Shown: positions 42,909 to 54,051, counted from the stretch's first letter. The stretch: 64,000 nucleotides of DNA from Kitasatospora mediocidica KCTC 9733 (GCF_000744225.1 NZ_JQLN01000007.1:1054001-1118000), one strand, 5' to 3'. The notes: a model not told the origin generated them from the sequence alone. A program made the numbers and translations.

Positions 42909-43481
42909 ATGGCACGCACTCTGATCCTCGGTGGCGCCCGGTCCGGCAAGTCCACCCGGGCCGAGCAGCTGCTGCTCGACCACCCCGACGTCTGCTACGT
43001 CGCGACCAGCGGCAACCGGGACGGCGACGGCGAGTGGGCCCAGCGCGTCGCGCTGCACCGCGAGCGCCGTCCGGCGAGCTGGCGGACCGTCGAGACCTGC
43101 GACCTCCCGGCGGTGCTGGCCGACCGCTCCGACTCCGCGCCGGTCCTGATCGACTGCCTGGCGCTCTGGCTGACCGCCGCGATGGACGAGGCCGACGCCT
43201 GGGACGACCGCGCCTGGGCGGCCGGCGCCGAGCAGGCCGTGCAGGCGCGCTGCGCCGAGCTGGCCGAGGCCTGGCGGCTGACGGAGCGCCAGGTCGTGGC
43301 CGTCAGCAACGAGGTGGGCATGGGCGTGGTGCCGGGCACCGCCGCCGGCCGCCGGTTCCGCGACGCCCTGGGCCGGCTGAACATGGCGATGGCGCAGGAG
43401 TCCGACCGGGTGCTGCTGGTGGTGGCGGGGCAGGTACTCGCCATCAAGGAGCTTGCGGGCCCCGGCCACCGGACAGCGTGA
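42909..43481 (+). CDS. cobU: Adenosylcobinamide kinase / adenosylcobinamide-phosphate guanylyltransferase
   Basis: 190 aa. P-loop GGARSGKS near the N-terminus and the CobU hallmark VSNEVGMGVVP with CLALWLT (about residues 75-90). It phosphorylates adenosylcobinamide and attaches GMP in late cobalamin assembly. ATG 42909 has AGGA about 8 nt upstream; ATG 42900 is an alternative. First of cobU-cobT-cobS. I see no cobalamin riboswitch upstream. Confidence 0.93.
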   Translation: MARTLILGGARSGKSTRAEQLLLDHPDVCYVATSGNRDGDGEWAQRVALHRERRPASWRTVETCDLPAVLADRSDSAPVLIDCLALWLTAAMDEADAWDDRAWAAGAEQAVQARCAELAEAWRLTERQVVAVSNEVGMGVVPGTAAGRRFRDALGRLNMAMAQESDRVLLVVAGQVLAIKELAGPGHRTA

Positions 43482-43506
43482 GCACCGGTTGGTAATGTTC
43501 GCCACG

Positions 43507-44625
43507 ATGGACACCACCGTGGATCTCGATACCTTCGCCTCGCTCGTCGAGCGCCCCGACGACGCGGCCCGCCGCGCGGCCGAGGAGCGCTGGCTCGACC
43601 TGGACAAGCCCCGCGCCGGTCTCGGCCGGCTGGAGGAGCTCGGCAGCTGGCTGGCCTCTGTCCAGGGACAGTCCCCGGTGCGGGCGATCACCGCTCCCAA
43701 GGTGCTGCTCTTCGCCGGCGACCACGGCGTCGCCTCGCTGGGGGTCTCCCGGATGTCCGCCGAGGGCGGCACCGCCCGGCGGGTGCACGCGGTGCTCGAC
43801 GGCAGTGCGCCGGTGGCCCGGCTGGCCCGCCGGTTCGGCGCGGACGTGCGGGTGGTCGACCTCTCGGTGGACGCGGACCCGGCGGACTTCCCCGCCGAGG
43901 TCGTCCGGCACCGGGTGCGGCGCGGCTCCGGACGGATCGACGTCGAGGACGCGGTGACCCTGGCGGAGGCCACCGCCGCGTTCGCGGCGGGCATGGCGGT
44001 CGCCGACGAGGAGGCCGACCTCGGCACCGACCTGGTGATCCTCGGCGACCTCGGCGTCGGCTCGACCACGGTGGCCGCCGTCCTGATCGGCGCGCTCTGC
44101 GGCACCGACGCCGCGGCGGTCTGCGGGCGCGGCTCGGGGATCGACGACAAGGTGTGGATGGTCAAGTGCGCCGCGATCCGCGACGCGCTGCGGCGGGCCC
44201 GGCCGGTGCTCGGCGACCAGCTCGCGCTGCTCGCGGCGACCGGTGGCGCGGACTTCGCGGCGATCACCGGCTTCCTGCTCCAGGCCGCGGTGCGCAAGCT
44301 GCCGGTGGTGCTGGACGGCGTGGTCTCGGCGGCCTGCGCGCTGGTCGCCCAGCGGGTCTCGTTCCGCGCGCCGGAGTGGTGGCGGGCGGGTCTGTTGACC
44401 GGTGAGCCGGCCCTGGCCAAGGCGTACGACCGGCTGACCCTGACCGCGCTGCACGACCAGGAGATCACCATGGGCGAGGGCGTCGGCGCGCTGATGGCCC
44501 TGCCGATGCTGCAGGCGGCCTCCGACGCGCTGGCCGAGCAGGGCTCCGCCGGTCCGGCCGCGCCGCTGCTGCCGAAGGAGCCGGCCAAGCTGCCCACCGC
44601 GCTGGAGCTGCTGGGCAAGGGCTGA
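43507..44625 (+). CDS. cobT: Nicotinate-nucleotide--dimethylbenzimidazole phosphoribosyltransferase
   Basis: 372 aa. Makes alpha-ribazole phosphate for cobalamin. FAGDHGVASLGVSRMSA (about 75-91), GDLGVGSTT and the catalytic Glu in EITMGEGVGALMAL are all present. ATG 43507 has no ribosome site but lies 8 bp after TAATGT, so a separate leaderless transcript is possible; ATG 43495 is an alternative start. Followed directly by cobS. Confidence 0.94.
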   Translation: MDTTVDLDTFASLVERPDDAARRAAEERWLDLDKPRAGLGRLEELGSWLASVQGQSPVRAITAPKVLLFAGDHGVASLGVSRMSAEGGTARRVHAVLDGSAPVARLARRFGADVRVVDLSVDADPADFPAEVVRHRVRRGSGRIDVEDAVTLAEATAAFAAGMAVADEEADLGTDLVILGDLGVGSTTVAAVLIGALCGTDAAAVCGRGSGIDDKVWMVKCAAIRDALRRARPVLGDQLALLAATGGADFAAITGFLLQAAVRKLPVVLDGVVSAACALVAQRVSFRAPEWWRAGLLTGEPALAKAYDRLTLTALHDQEITMGEGVGALMALPMLQAASDALAEQGSAGPAAPLLPKEPAKLPTALELLGKG

Positions 44626-45381
44626 GTGGTGCTGCACGGCCTGCGCTTCGCCTTCGGCACGCTCTCCGTCCTGCGGGTCCGGGTGGATCGCTGGGACCGG
44701 GCCTCCGCCGGGCGGGCGATGCTCGCCGCGCCGCTGGTCGGCGTGGTGCTCGGTGTCCTCGCCGGCGCGCTGGGCGCCGTCGCCGCCTGGCGCGGCGCCC
44801 CGCTCCTCGCCGCCGTCGCCTCGGTGGCCGCGCTGGCCGCGCTCACCCGGGGGCTGCACCTGGACGGCCTGGCGGACGTCGCGGACGGCCTCGGCAGCGG
44901 CAGACCGGCCGAGGACGCCCTGCGGATCATGAAGCAGTCCGACATCGGCCCGTTCGGTGTACTGACGCTCGTTCTCCTGATGTTCGCTCAGATCGCCTGC
45001 CTGGAAGCCCAGTTCGCGCACTCCGCCGCACGTGGCGCGCTGGCCGTACTGGCCGCGGCGGTGACCGGCCGGTGCGCGCTCGGCTGGGGGTGCCTGCGGT
45101 CGGTGCCCGCCGCCCGCCCCGGCGGTCTCGGGGCGATGGTGGCCGGCACGGTCTCCCCCGCCGGCGCGACCGCCGTCTCGCTGCTCAGCGCCGTCGCCCT
45201 CGCCCTGCTCGGAGCGGACCCGCGCTACGCGCTGTCCCTGACGCTGGGTCTGCTCGCCGCCTGGCTGCTGCTGCGCCGCTGCGTGCGCCGCTTCGACGGC
45301 ATCACCGGTGACGTGCTGGGCGCGATGACCGAGACGGCCGCCGTATTCTGCCTGATCGGGCTGACTCTCAGCCGCCGCTGA
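44626..45381 (+). CDS. cobS: Cobalamin synthase (adenosylcobinamide-GDP ribazoletransferase)
   Basis: 251 aa integral membrane enzyme with six or more helices. The family motif GLHLDGLADVADGLGSG is at about 75-92 and DIGPFGVL follows near 105-112. It joins adenosylcobinamide-GDP to alpha-ribazole at the membrane. GTG 44626 follows the cobT stop with no gap, so the two are coupled. Confidence 0.94.
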   Translation: MVLHGLRFAFGTLSVLRVRVDRWDRASAGRAMLAAPLVGVVLGVLAGALGAVAAWRGAPLLAAVASVAALAALTRGLHLDGLADVADGLGSGRPAEDALRIMKQSDIGPFGVLTLVLLMFAQIACLEAQFAHSAARGALAVLAAAVTGRCALGWGCLRSVPAARPGGLGAMVAGTVSPAGATAVSLLSAVALALLGADPRYALSLTLGLLAAWLLLRRCVRRFDGITGDVLGAMTETAAVFCLIGLTLSRR

Positions 45382-45387
45382 GCGCCC

Positions 45388-45402
45388 TCTCGTTCAACGA
45401 GA
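45388..45402. promoter_or_regulatory. Short palindrome upstream of pepA
   Basis: TCTCGTTCAACGAGA is a perfect palindrome around a central C, 6 bp after cobS and about 205 bp before pepA. It may be an operator, but nothing confirms it. Confidence 0.3.
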
Positions 45403-45606
45403 CCGCAGCTGTCACACTGCGATGAGCTGCCATGACGCTGAAGCACACCCGTCGGTCTCCCGCAAGGACCGGGGGCAACACAGTCCCAACATGCGGACTA
45501 CCATGCGGGGAAGCACCGTAGCCCTGCGCCGTCATGGCGGAGCACGCTGGGGCTTTACCCATGCCGTAATCCGGCCGTGGACCGCGAAAGAACAGGACGC
45601 AATTAC

Positions 45607-47100
<1,494 letters not shown>

Positions 47101-47113
47101 CGCAGCCTTCTCT

Positions 47114-47150
47114 CCGCAGGGCCCGGCCGCCTCGGCGCCGGGCCCTGCGG
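47114..47150 (+). terminator. Terminator of pepA
   Basis: CCGCAGGGCCCGGC pairs with GCCGGGCCCTGCGG around a 9-nt loop, 14 bp after the pepA stop. Confidence 0.85.
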
Positions 47151-47568
47151 GGTTTGCGCGTCCATAACGGCTGCGTTGCCGTGACGGCTGCGTGCCCGCC
47201 GGATCACCCCGGGTGTCCGCATTTCCCGGTTACCAATTGGTAGCCCCTCAGCGGCTCGCGCCTTCGTGTTCGCTTGGGGCGAAACTTTGTTCCACAAAGC
47301 GGAATCAAGTTCGGTCACGATCGGCGCAGCACCCGGAACAGACCCCGGCGTTGCGGCGTTGACCTGCACAGACGGCGGGAAAAGGGGGTCGCCGAAACCC
47401 CTGCCCGGCCCCCGCGCACCCCCTGCGGAGTGGACCCGGACATCAGCCGCCGCGAACAAGTGCGAAGATGTATTTCCGGCACGACTGGGCGCCCCACAAG
47501 GGCCCGCCCGACACACCGGACCAGCCCCGGCCCGGACGATCCACACCCCATTGCATGGAGGACGTGAC
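47151..47568 (+). other. Long regulatory region before lpdA
   Basis: About 420 bp with no gene. It contains an 18-bp near-perfect palindrome (47228-47245) and a 15-bp perfect palindrome, CTTTGTTCCACAAAG (47285-47299). TTGACC occurs near 47360. I cannot fix the promoter. Confidence 0.5.
47228..47245. promoter_or_regulatory. Near-perfect 18-bp palindrome, candidate operator
   Basis: GGTTACCAATTGGTAGCC differs from its own complement at one symmetric pair. It is A/T-rich for this genome, which makes chance less likely, and sits about 320 bp before lpdA. Confidence 0.45.
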
Positions 47569-48957
47569 GTGGCGAACGACGCCAGCACCGTTTTCGACGT
47601 AGTCATTCTCGGAGGCGGAAGCGGCGGTTACGCCGCGGCGCTCCGCGCCGCTCAGCTGGGTCTGAGCGTGGCCCTGATCGAGAAGGGCGAACTCGGCGGC
47701 ACCTGCCTGCACCGGGGTTGCATCCCGACCAAGGCGCTGCTGCACGCGGCCGAGATTGCCGACGACACCCGCGAGGCCGCCGAGTTCGGCGTGCTCGCGA
47801 CCTTCCAGGGCATCGACATCAAGGGCGTCCACAAGTACAAGGACGACGTGATCTCGGGCCTCTACAAGGGTCTGCAGGGCCTCGTCGCCTCGCGCAAGAT
47901 CACCTATGTCACCGGCGAGGGCCGTCTCTCCTCGCCGACCTCGGTGGACGTCAACGGCCAGCGCTACGAGGGCCGCCACATCGTCCTCGCGACCGGCTCC
48001 GTGCCGAAGTCGCTGCCGGGCCTGACCATCGACGGCGACCGGGTGATCTCCTCGGACCACGCCCTCAAGCTCGACCGCATCCCGCAGTCCGCCGTCATCC
48101 TCGGCGGTGGCGTGATCGGCGTCGAGTTCGCCTCGGTCTGGAAGTCCTTCGGCGTCGACGTCACCATCGTCGAGGCCCTGCCGCACCTGGCACCGCTGGA
48201 GGACGAGAACTCCTCCAAGCTGCTGGAGCGGGCCTTCCGCAAGCGTGGCATCAAGTTCGAGCTCAAGGCCCGCTTCTCCGGCGTCGAGTACACCGAGAAC
48301 GGTGTGCGCGTCTCCACCGAGAACGGCAAGCAGATCGACGCCGACCTGCTGCTCGTCGCCATCGGCCGCGGCCCGGTCTCGCAGGGCCTGGGCTACGAGG
48401 AGGCCGGCGTCGCGACGGACCGCGGCTACGTCCTGGTCGACGAGTACATGCGCACCAACGTCCCCACCATCTCGGCCGTCGGCGACCTGGTCCCGACCCT
48501 GCAGCTGGCGCACGTCGGCTTCGCCGAGGGCATCCTGGTCGCCGAGCGGCTGGCCGGCCTCAAGGCCGTGCCGATCGACTACGACGGCGTGCCGCGCGTC
48601 ACGTACTGCAACCCCGAGGTCGCGTCGGTGGGCATCACCGAGGCCAAGGCCATCGAGGTGTACGGCAAGGACAAGGTCGTCACGCTCAAGTACAACCTGG
48701 CCGGCAACGGCAAGAGCAAGATCCTGAAGACCGCCGGCGAGGTCAAGCTCGTCCAGGTCAAGGACGGCGCCGTGGTGGGCGTGCACATGGTCGGCGCGCG
48801 GATGGGCGAGCAGGTCGGCGAAGCCCAGCTGATCTACAACTGGGAGGCCCTGCCCTCCGAGGTCGCGCAGCTGATCCACGCGCACCCGTCGCAGTCCGAG
48901 GCGCTCGGCGAGGCGCACCTCGCGCTGGCCGGCAAGCCGCTGCACTCGCACGACTGA
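47569..48957 (+). CDS. lpdA: Dihydrolipoamide dehydrogenase (E3)
   Basis: 462 aa flavoprotein disulfide reductase: FAD fold VVILGGGSGGYAAALRA (11-27), redox pair C46 and C51 in GGTCLHRGCIPTKA, NAD domain VILGGGVIGVEFAS (about 176-189), and the active-site H439-P..E444 near the C-terminus. It re-oxidises lipoyl groups of pyruvate and 2-oxoglutarate dehydrogenase. GTG 47569 has GGAGG at 7 nt. It lies 56 bp before the E2 gene. Confidence 0.96.
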   Translation: MANDASTVFDVVILGGGSGGYAAALRAAQLGLSVALIEKGELGGTCLHRGCIPTKALLHAAEIADDTREAAEFGVLATFQGIDIKGVHKYKDDVISGLYKGLQGLVASRKITYVTGEGRLSSPTSVDVNGQRYEGRHIVLATGSVPKSLPGLTIDGDRVISSDHALKLDRIPQSAVILGGGVIGVEFASVWKSFGVDVTIVEALPHLAPLEDENSSKLLERAFRKRGIKFELKARFSGVEYTENGVRVSTENGKQIDADLLLVAIGRGPVSQGLGYEEAGVATDRGYVLVDEYMRTNVPTISAVGDLVPTLQLAHVGFAEGILVAERLAGLKAVPIDYDGVPRVTYCNPEVASVGITEAKAIEVYGKDKVVTLKYNLAGNGKSKILKTAGEVKLVQVKDGAVVGVHMVGARMGEQVGEAQLIYNWEALPSEVAQLIHAHPSQSEALGEAHLALAGKPLHSHD

Positions 48958-49013
48958 TCGCCCCTCCACTTCCCCCTTCCTGAACGCAAGACTTGATAGG
49001 AGTCGCTGAAACC

Positions 49014-50791
49014 ATGGCGGTCTCAGTAACGCTGCCCGCACTGGGCGAGAGCGTGTCCGAGGGCACTGTCACCCGTTGGCTCAAGGCCGAGGGTGAGCGA
49101 GTGGAGGCCGACGAGCCGCTGCTTGAGGTCTCGACGGACAAGGTCGACACCGAAATCCCCGCGCCGGTCTCCGGCATCCTCGCCTCCATCAAGGTCGCCG
49201 AGGACGAGACCGTCGAGGTCGGCGCCGAGCTGGCCATCATCGACGACGGCTCGGGCGCCCCGGTGGCCGCTGCCGCCCCGGCCGCCGCCGCTGCGCCGGC
49301 CCCGGTCGTCGAGGCCCCGGCCGCTCCGGTGGCTCCGGCCGCTCCGGCCCCCGTGGCCGAGGCTCCGGCCGCCCCGGTGGCTGCCGCTCCGGCCGCCGCC
49401 GCCGACGCCACCCCGGTCCTGCTGCCCGCGCTCGGCGAGTCGGTGTCCGAGGGCACCGTCACCCGTTGGCTCAAGGCCGAGGGCGAGACCGTCGAGGTCG
49501 ACGAGCCGCTGCTCGAGGTCTCGACGGACAAGGTCGACACCGAGATCCCGTCGCCGGTCGCCGGTGTGCTGGTGAAGATCCTGGTCGGCGAGGACGAGAC
49601 GGCCGAGGTCGGCGCTCAGCTCGCGCTGATCGGCGTGGCGGGTGCGGTCGCCGCCGCTCCGGCAGCCCCGGCTGCTCCGGCCCCCGTGGCCGCTCCGGCC
49701 CCGGTCGCCGCTGCCCCGGCTCCGGCCCCGCCGCCCCGGCCCCCGCGCCGGTCGCGCCCGCCGCTCCGGTGGCTCCGGCCGCTCCGGCCCCCGTGGCCGC
49801 TCCGGCTCCGGCCGCCGCTGCCCCGGCGCCCGTCGCCGCCGCGCCGGTCGCCGACGCCGGTGACGCCTACGTCACCCCGCTGGTCCGCAAGCTCGCGGCC
49901 GAGCAGGGTGTCGCGCTCGGCTCGGTCGCCGGTACCGGTGTCGGTGGCCGGATCCGCAAGCAGGACGTCATCGCCGCCGCGGAGGCCGCTGCCGCCGCCC
50001 GCCAGGCCGCCGCCGTTCCGGCCGCCGCCCCGGCTGCCGCGAAGGCCGCCGCCCCGGTCACCCCGTCGCCGCTGCGCGGCCAGACCGTGCCGATGACCCG
50101 TGTGCGCAAGGCGATCGCCAAGCACATGGTCGAGTCGCTCAAGGTGTCGGCCCAGCTGACCACCGTGGTCGAGGTCGACGTCACGCGCATCATGCAGCTG
50201 CGCGCCAAGGCGAAGAACGGCTTCCTGCAGCGCGAGGGCGTCAAGCTCTCGCCGATGCCGTTCTTCATCAAGGCCGCCACCGAGGCGCTCAAGGTCCACC
50301 CGATCGTCAACGCCCGGGTGAACGACGACGACACCATCACGTACCACGACGTCGAGAACATCGGCATCGCGGTGGACACCGAGAAGGGGCTCTTCGTCCC
50401 GGTCGTCCACGGCGCCGGTGACTTCAACATCGCCGGTATCGCGAAGAAGGTCGCCGACCTGGCGGCCCGTACCCGCGACGGTGGCCTCAAGCCCGACGAG
50501 CTGGCCGGCGGCACCTTCACGGTGACCAACACCGGTTCGCGCGGCGCGCTGTTCGACACCCCGATCCTCAACCAGCCGCAGGTGGGCATGCTGGGCATCG
50601 GCGCCACCGTGCGCCGCCCGGTGGTCATCAACCACCCGGACCTGGGCGAGACGATCGCGATCCGCGACATGGTCTACCTGGCTCTGTCGTACGACCACCG
50701 GATCGTCGACGGCGCCGACGCGGCCCGCTTCCTGGGCACCGTCAAGGCGCGCCTGGAAGACGGCGCCTTCGAGGGCGACCTCGGCCTGTAA
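49014..50791 (+). CDS. sucB: Dihydrolipoamide acyl/succinyltransferase (E2) with an apparent frameshift
   Basis: About 592 aa if repaired. Two lipoyl domains (Lys at 43 and 173 in STDKVDTEIP), Ala/Pro linkers, a peripheral subunit-binding domain (TPLVRKLAAEQGV.., then GRIRKQDV) and a catalytic domain ending ALSYDHRIVDGADAARF. The first 239 codons and the rest lie in different frames; the switch is at about 49,730 in GGCCCCGCCGCC, where one G appears to be missing. Read as is, the first frame runs into Arg/Pro-rich nonsense and stops at 50096. ATG 49014 is preceded by AGGAG further upstream. Most likely a sequence error or recent mutation in a key TCA-cycle gene. Confidence 0.9.
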
Positions 50792-50830
50792 GGCACCTGC
50801 CCCTCAGGCAGCAGGCACCATCTGCACCAT

Positions 50831-50872
50831 CGCCGAGCCCCGGACCGTCACTGCGCGGTCCGGGGCTCGGCG
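50831..50872 (+). terminator. Terminator of lpdA-E2 region
   Basis: A perfect 17-bp stem, CGCCGAGCCCCGGACCG with its complement, around an 8-nt loop, 40 bp after the E2 stop. Confidence 0.88.
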
Positions 50873-50953
50873 CTTCTCCGCCCGACGCGCGCGGCGCACG
50901 GGCGGCGCATAGGGTGTGCGTTCGGTTCGTGGACCAGGGATGCTGGAGCGGTG

Positions 50954-51469
50954 ATGTACGAGACGGACTTCTGGCAGATCATCGATGAGACCCGCGACGC
51001 CGCGGAAGGCGATCCGGACGACCAGGCCGACCTGCTGGTGGAGCGGCTCGGGCAGTTGACGCCCGATGAGGTGATCGACTTCGCCCGGCTCTTCGAGGCG
51101 CGCTTCCAGCGGGCCTACACGCGCGAGCTCTGGGGCGCGGCGTACCTGATGCTCGACGGGGCGTCCGAGGACGCCTTCGACTACTTCCGGTGCTGGCTGA
51201 TCGCCCAGGGGCGGGAGGTCTTCGAGGGTGCGGTGCACCACCCGGACGACCTCGCCGAGCTGGTCTCCGACTTCGACGAGGAGGAGGACGGCGACGCCGA
51301 GGAGTTCGGCTACGCCGCCGACGAGGCGCACGAGCGGCTGACCGGCATGCCGCTGCCGGACCTGGGGACGCAGCAGCCCCGGCAGCCGGAGGGCGCGCCG
51401 TTCGACTTCGACGACGCGGCCGAGATGGCGAAACGATTCCCCAAGCTCTGGGAGCAGTACGGGGATTAG
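50954..51469 (+). CDS. DUF4240-like protein
   Basis: 171 aa, acidic. The opening MYETDFWQIIDETRDAAEG and the segments LTPDEVIDFARLFEARFQRAY, cited in part, and YFRCWLIAQGREVFEGAV fit the DUF4240 family, whose function is unknown. ATG 50954 has GGAG 5 nt upstream. Convergent with the DUF2510 gene 30 bp away. Confidence 0.85.
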   Translation: MYETDFWQIIDETRDAAEGDPDDQADLLVERLGQLTPDEVIDFARLFEARFQRAYTRELWGAAYLMLDGASEDAFDYFRCWLIAQGREVFEGAVHHPDDLAELVSDFDEEEDGDAEEFGYAADEAHERLTGMPLPDLGTQQPRQPEGAPFDFDDAAEMAKRFPKLWEQYGD

Positions 51470-51499
51470 AAGCCGGCTGGACGGTCCGGCAGAGCGTCC

Positions 51500-52605
51500 T
51501 CAGACGCCGTTGGCCGGCGCGGCGACGCGGATCCCGGCGACGATCTGTTCGAGCACCGCGGGCTGCGGCGCGCTGGGATCGTCGTCGACCGAGCCGACCA
51601 GGATGGAGAAGCCGCCGCCGGCCGAGGGCAGCGCCACCAGCAGGATGTAGCCCTGGGTGCCGGTGGACGGAACCACGTGCCAGCGGACCGCGTAGCCGGT
51701 CAGGCCGGCCGCGGTGATCGGGGCCGAGGCCAGCTCCTGGTGCGAGGCGAGGTCGCCGTAGAGCTGCGGCGCGTAGTCCGCGATGGTCGCCCGGGCCACC
51801 GACTGCGCGTCGGCACCCTGGGTCGGGGCGCTGTCGATCGAGAAACTGCCGCGGACGCAACCGCCGGGCGTGCTGCAGTCGTACGGGGTGGTGACCGTCA
51901 GCAGCGCGGTCCCGGCGCCGTGGTCGGTGGAGGTCCAGCCGGTCGGCAGCGGGACGGTCCAGCCGTGCGTGGTGTCGGTGGCCGAGCTGCCGTCCGGGGA
52001 GACCGGGGCCTTGCTCTGCGGCTGGGGCTGGTCGGAGGGACCGGGGGTCGGCTGCGCGGGCTGCGGCGCGGCGCCGTCCGCCGGTGCGCTCGCCGCCGGG
52101 GTCGGGGCGACGGCGGCGCTGCTGCTGGGGCCGGCGCTGCCGCTCAGCAGCGCGGCGGCGCCGACGACCGTGACGCCGACCAGCAGCAGGGCGCCGGCCA
52201 GGACGCCGACGATCAGCCCGGTGCGCTGGCGCGGGGGCTGCGGCGGGAGGTAGGGGCCGCCGTACGGTGCGGTCGGCGGATAGGCCGGGGGGCCTACCGG
52301 GGGGTACGGCGCAGGCTGCGGGAACCCGTACGCCGCCGGGGCGGGGGGCTGCGGCGGGAAGCCGTAGCCGGGGGCTCGACCGGGGCGGGGACGGCCGGGT
52401 GACCGTAGGCGGGTGAGGCGTCGGACACCACCGAGCGGTGAGGCGGCGGGACGGCCGGACCGACCGCGTCCCAGCGCGGCGGCGCGGCGGGCGGCCGGGT
52501 CTGCGCGGTCCAGCCGCCGCCGTCCCAGTAGCGTTCCTGCGCAGCGCCGCCGTCGGGTCCGCGCTGCGGGTCCGGGTACCAGCCGGGAGGAGTCGAGTTG
52601 CTCAC
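51500..52605 (-). CDS. DUF2510 single-pass membrane protein with an apparent frameshift
   Basis: About 368 aa if repaired. GTG 52605 starts SNSTPPGWYPDPQRGP, a DUF2510 domain, followed by a Pro/Tyr-rich segment, a membrane helix (LIVGVLAGALLLVGVTVVG, in the second frame), a Ser/Ala/Pro stalk and an extracytoplasmic domain with PYDCSTPGGCVRG and ..SVARATIADYAPQLYGD. The frame changes inside a run of five G (52370-52374); one more G would restore a single open frame. Without repair the second half has no start. Probably a homopolymer sequence error. A -10-like TACGGT ends 6 bp before the GTG, so it may be leaderless. Confidence 0.78.
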
Positions 52606-52759
52606 CGCCGTACCGTATCGGTCGGGAGCGGCGGCAGACAGGCCAACCGGGTGACGGACCGTCGGACGGCTCGCGACGGTCACCGGGCGGCGGGTGACAG
52701 GTGGCGACACGCCCGGGTCCAGGGACCGGACGGGGCGGGGTGCCTGCCAGGATGGCGGC

Positions 52760-53665
52760 ATGCGTATCGCTGTCACCGGTTCCTCGGGCCTGATCGGCTC
52801 CGCCCTTGTCCGCTCACTGCTCTCCGACGGCCACCAGGTGGTCCGGCTGGTCCGGCACCGCCGCGCGGTGGGCCCGCAGCCCGACGGGTCGGTCGGCATC
52901 GGGTGGAGTCCCGAACTCGGCCAGCTCGACCAGGCCGCGCTGACCGGGACGGACGCCGTGGTGCACCTGGCCGGCGCCGGGGTCGGCGACCGGCGCTGGA
53001 CGGACTCGTACAAGCGGGCGATCCACGACAGCCGGGTCGGCGGCACCCGCACCCTGGTCACCGCGCTGCTGGCGGCGGACAAGGCGCCGGCCGTGCTGGT
53101 CAGCGGCTCGGCTGTCGGCTACTACGGGCAGACCGGTGACCGGGTGATCGACGAGAGCGCACCGCCCGGGGACGACTTCCTGGCCAGGGTCTGCGTGGAG
53201 TGGGAGGGCGCCGCCCGCCCGGCCGCCGAGGCGGGTGTGCGGGTGGTGCACCCGCGCACCGGGCTGGTGCTGTCCTCCCAGGGCGGGGCCGGCGGACGGC
53301 TCTTCCCGCTCTTCAAGCTCGGCCTCGGGGGGCGGCTTGGCTCGGGCGAGCAGTTCTGGAGCTTCATCTCGCTGGTCGACCAGGTGGCGGCGCTGCGGTT
53401 CCTGATCGACCACCAGGAGCTGAGCGGCCCGGTGAACCTGACGGCGCCGGAGCCGGTGACCAACCGCGAGCTCACGGCGGCGCTGGGCCGGGCGCTGGGG
53501 CGGCCCACGCCGTTCCCGGTGCCGGAGGCGGTGCTGCGGGTCGCGCTGGGCGAGATGGCGGTGGAGGTGGTCGGGAGCCACCGGGTGGTGCCGCGCAAGC
53601 TGCTGGACGCCGGGTTCCGCTTCGCCCACCCGACCGTGGACGCGGCGGCGCTGGCGGCTCGCTAG
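52760..53665 (+). CDS. TIGR01777/SDR39U1-type epimerase-like protein
   Basis: 301 aa extended-SDR protein. N-terminal NAD(P) motif VTGSSGLIGSAL (about 5-16), VVHLAGAGVGDRRW, and the YYGQTGD segment in place of the usual YxxxK. The C-terminal DUF1731 domain includes VVGSHRVVPRKLLDAGF, the family hallmark. Substrate unknown, related to SulA-like cell-division proteins in name only. ATG 52760 has AGGATGG upstream. Transcribed alone. Confidence 0.9.
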   Translation: MRIAVTGSSGLIGSALVRSLLSDGHQVVRLVRHRRAVGPQPDGSVGIGWSPELGQLDQAALTGTDAVVHLAGAGVGDRRWTDSYKRAIHDSRVGGTRTLVTALLAADKAPAVLVSGSAVGYYGQTGDRVIDESAPPGDDFLARVCVEWEGAARPAAEAGVRVVHPRTGLVLSSQGGAGGRLFPLFKLGLGGRLGSGEQFWSFISLVDQVAALRFLIDHQELSGPVNLTAPEPVTNRELTAALGRALGRPTPFPVPEAVLRVALGEMAVEVVGSHRVVPRKLLDAGFRFAHPTVDAAALAAR

Positions 53666-54051
53666 CCGTACCCATCCGTGCGGCGGCCTCGTGCGGCGGC
53701 CGCAGGGCAGCGGGTACGGCCGCAGGGCAGCGGGTACGGCCGTGCGGCGGCGGGCTACGGCGGCCTTGTGCGGGGTGCTGGCGCGCGGCGGCGCCCGGGG
53801 GCGGCGAGGGGCGGCGGGGAGCGCCAGCAGGGCCGCAGAGGGGGCGCACGGGGGCACTCCGCGGCGCCCGACAGCGCACGGCGCGCCGCCGTTCCCGACG
53901 GGCGTGCCACCGGCACGGCGGGGACCGCCCAGATCCGAGCGAATGCCCTTGGCTGAACAAGGCTTTGACGGGGCATCACCTGTTCGGACCGTCCCGGCAC
54001 CCCGCAGCCGTTCGCCGGCCGGAGCTCCGGGACCAGGGAGGGAGCTCGCCC
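53666..54051. other. Intergenic region with tandem repeat
   Basis: About 385 bp with no convincing gene; frames here are Arg/Gly-rich and lack a normal codon pattern. A perfect 20-bp tandem duplication is at 53701-53740. Confidence 0.5.
53701..53740. repeat. Perfect 20-bp tandem duplication
   Basis: CGCAGGGCAGCGGGTACGGC occurs twice head to tail, and a diverged third copy follows in CGTGCGGCGGCGGGCTACGG. Confidence 0.75.
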
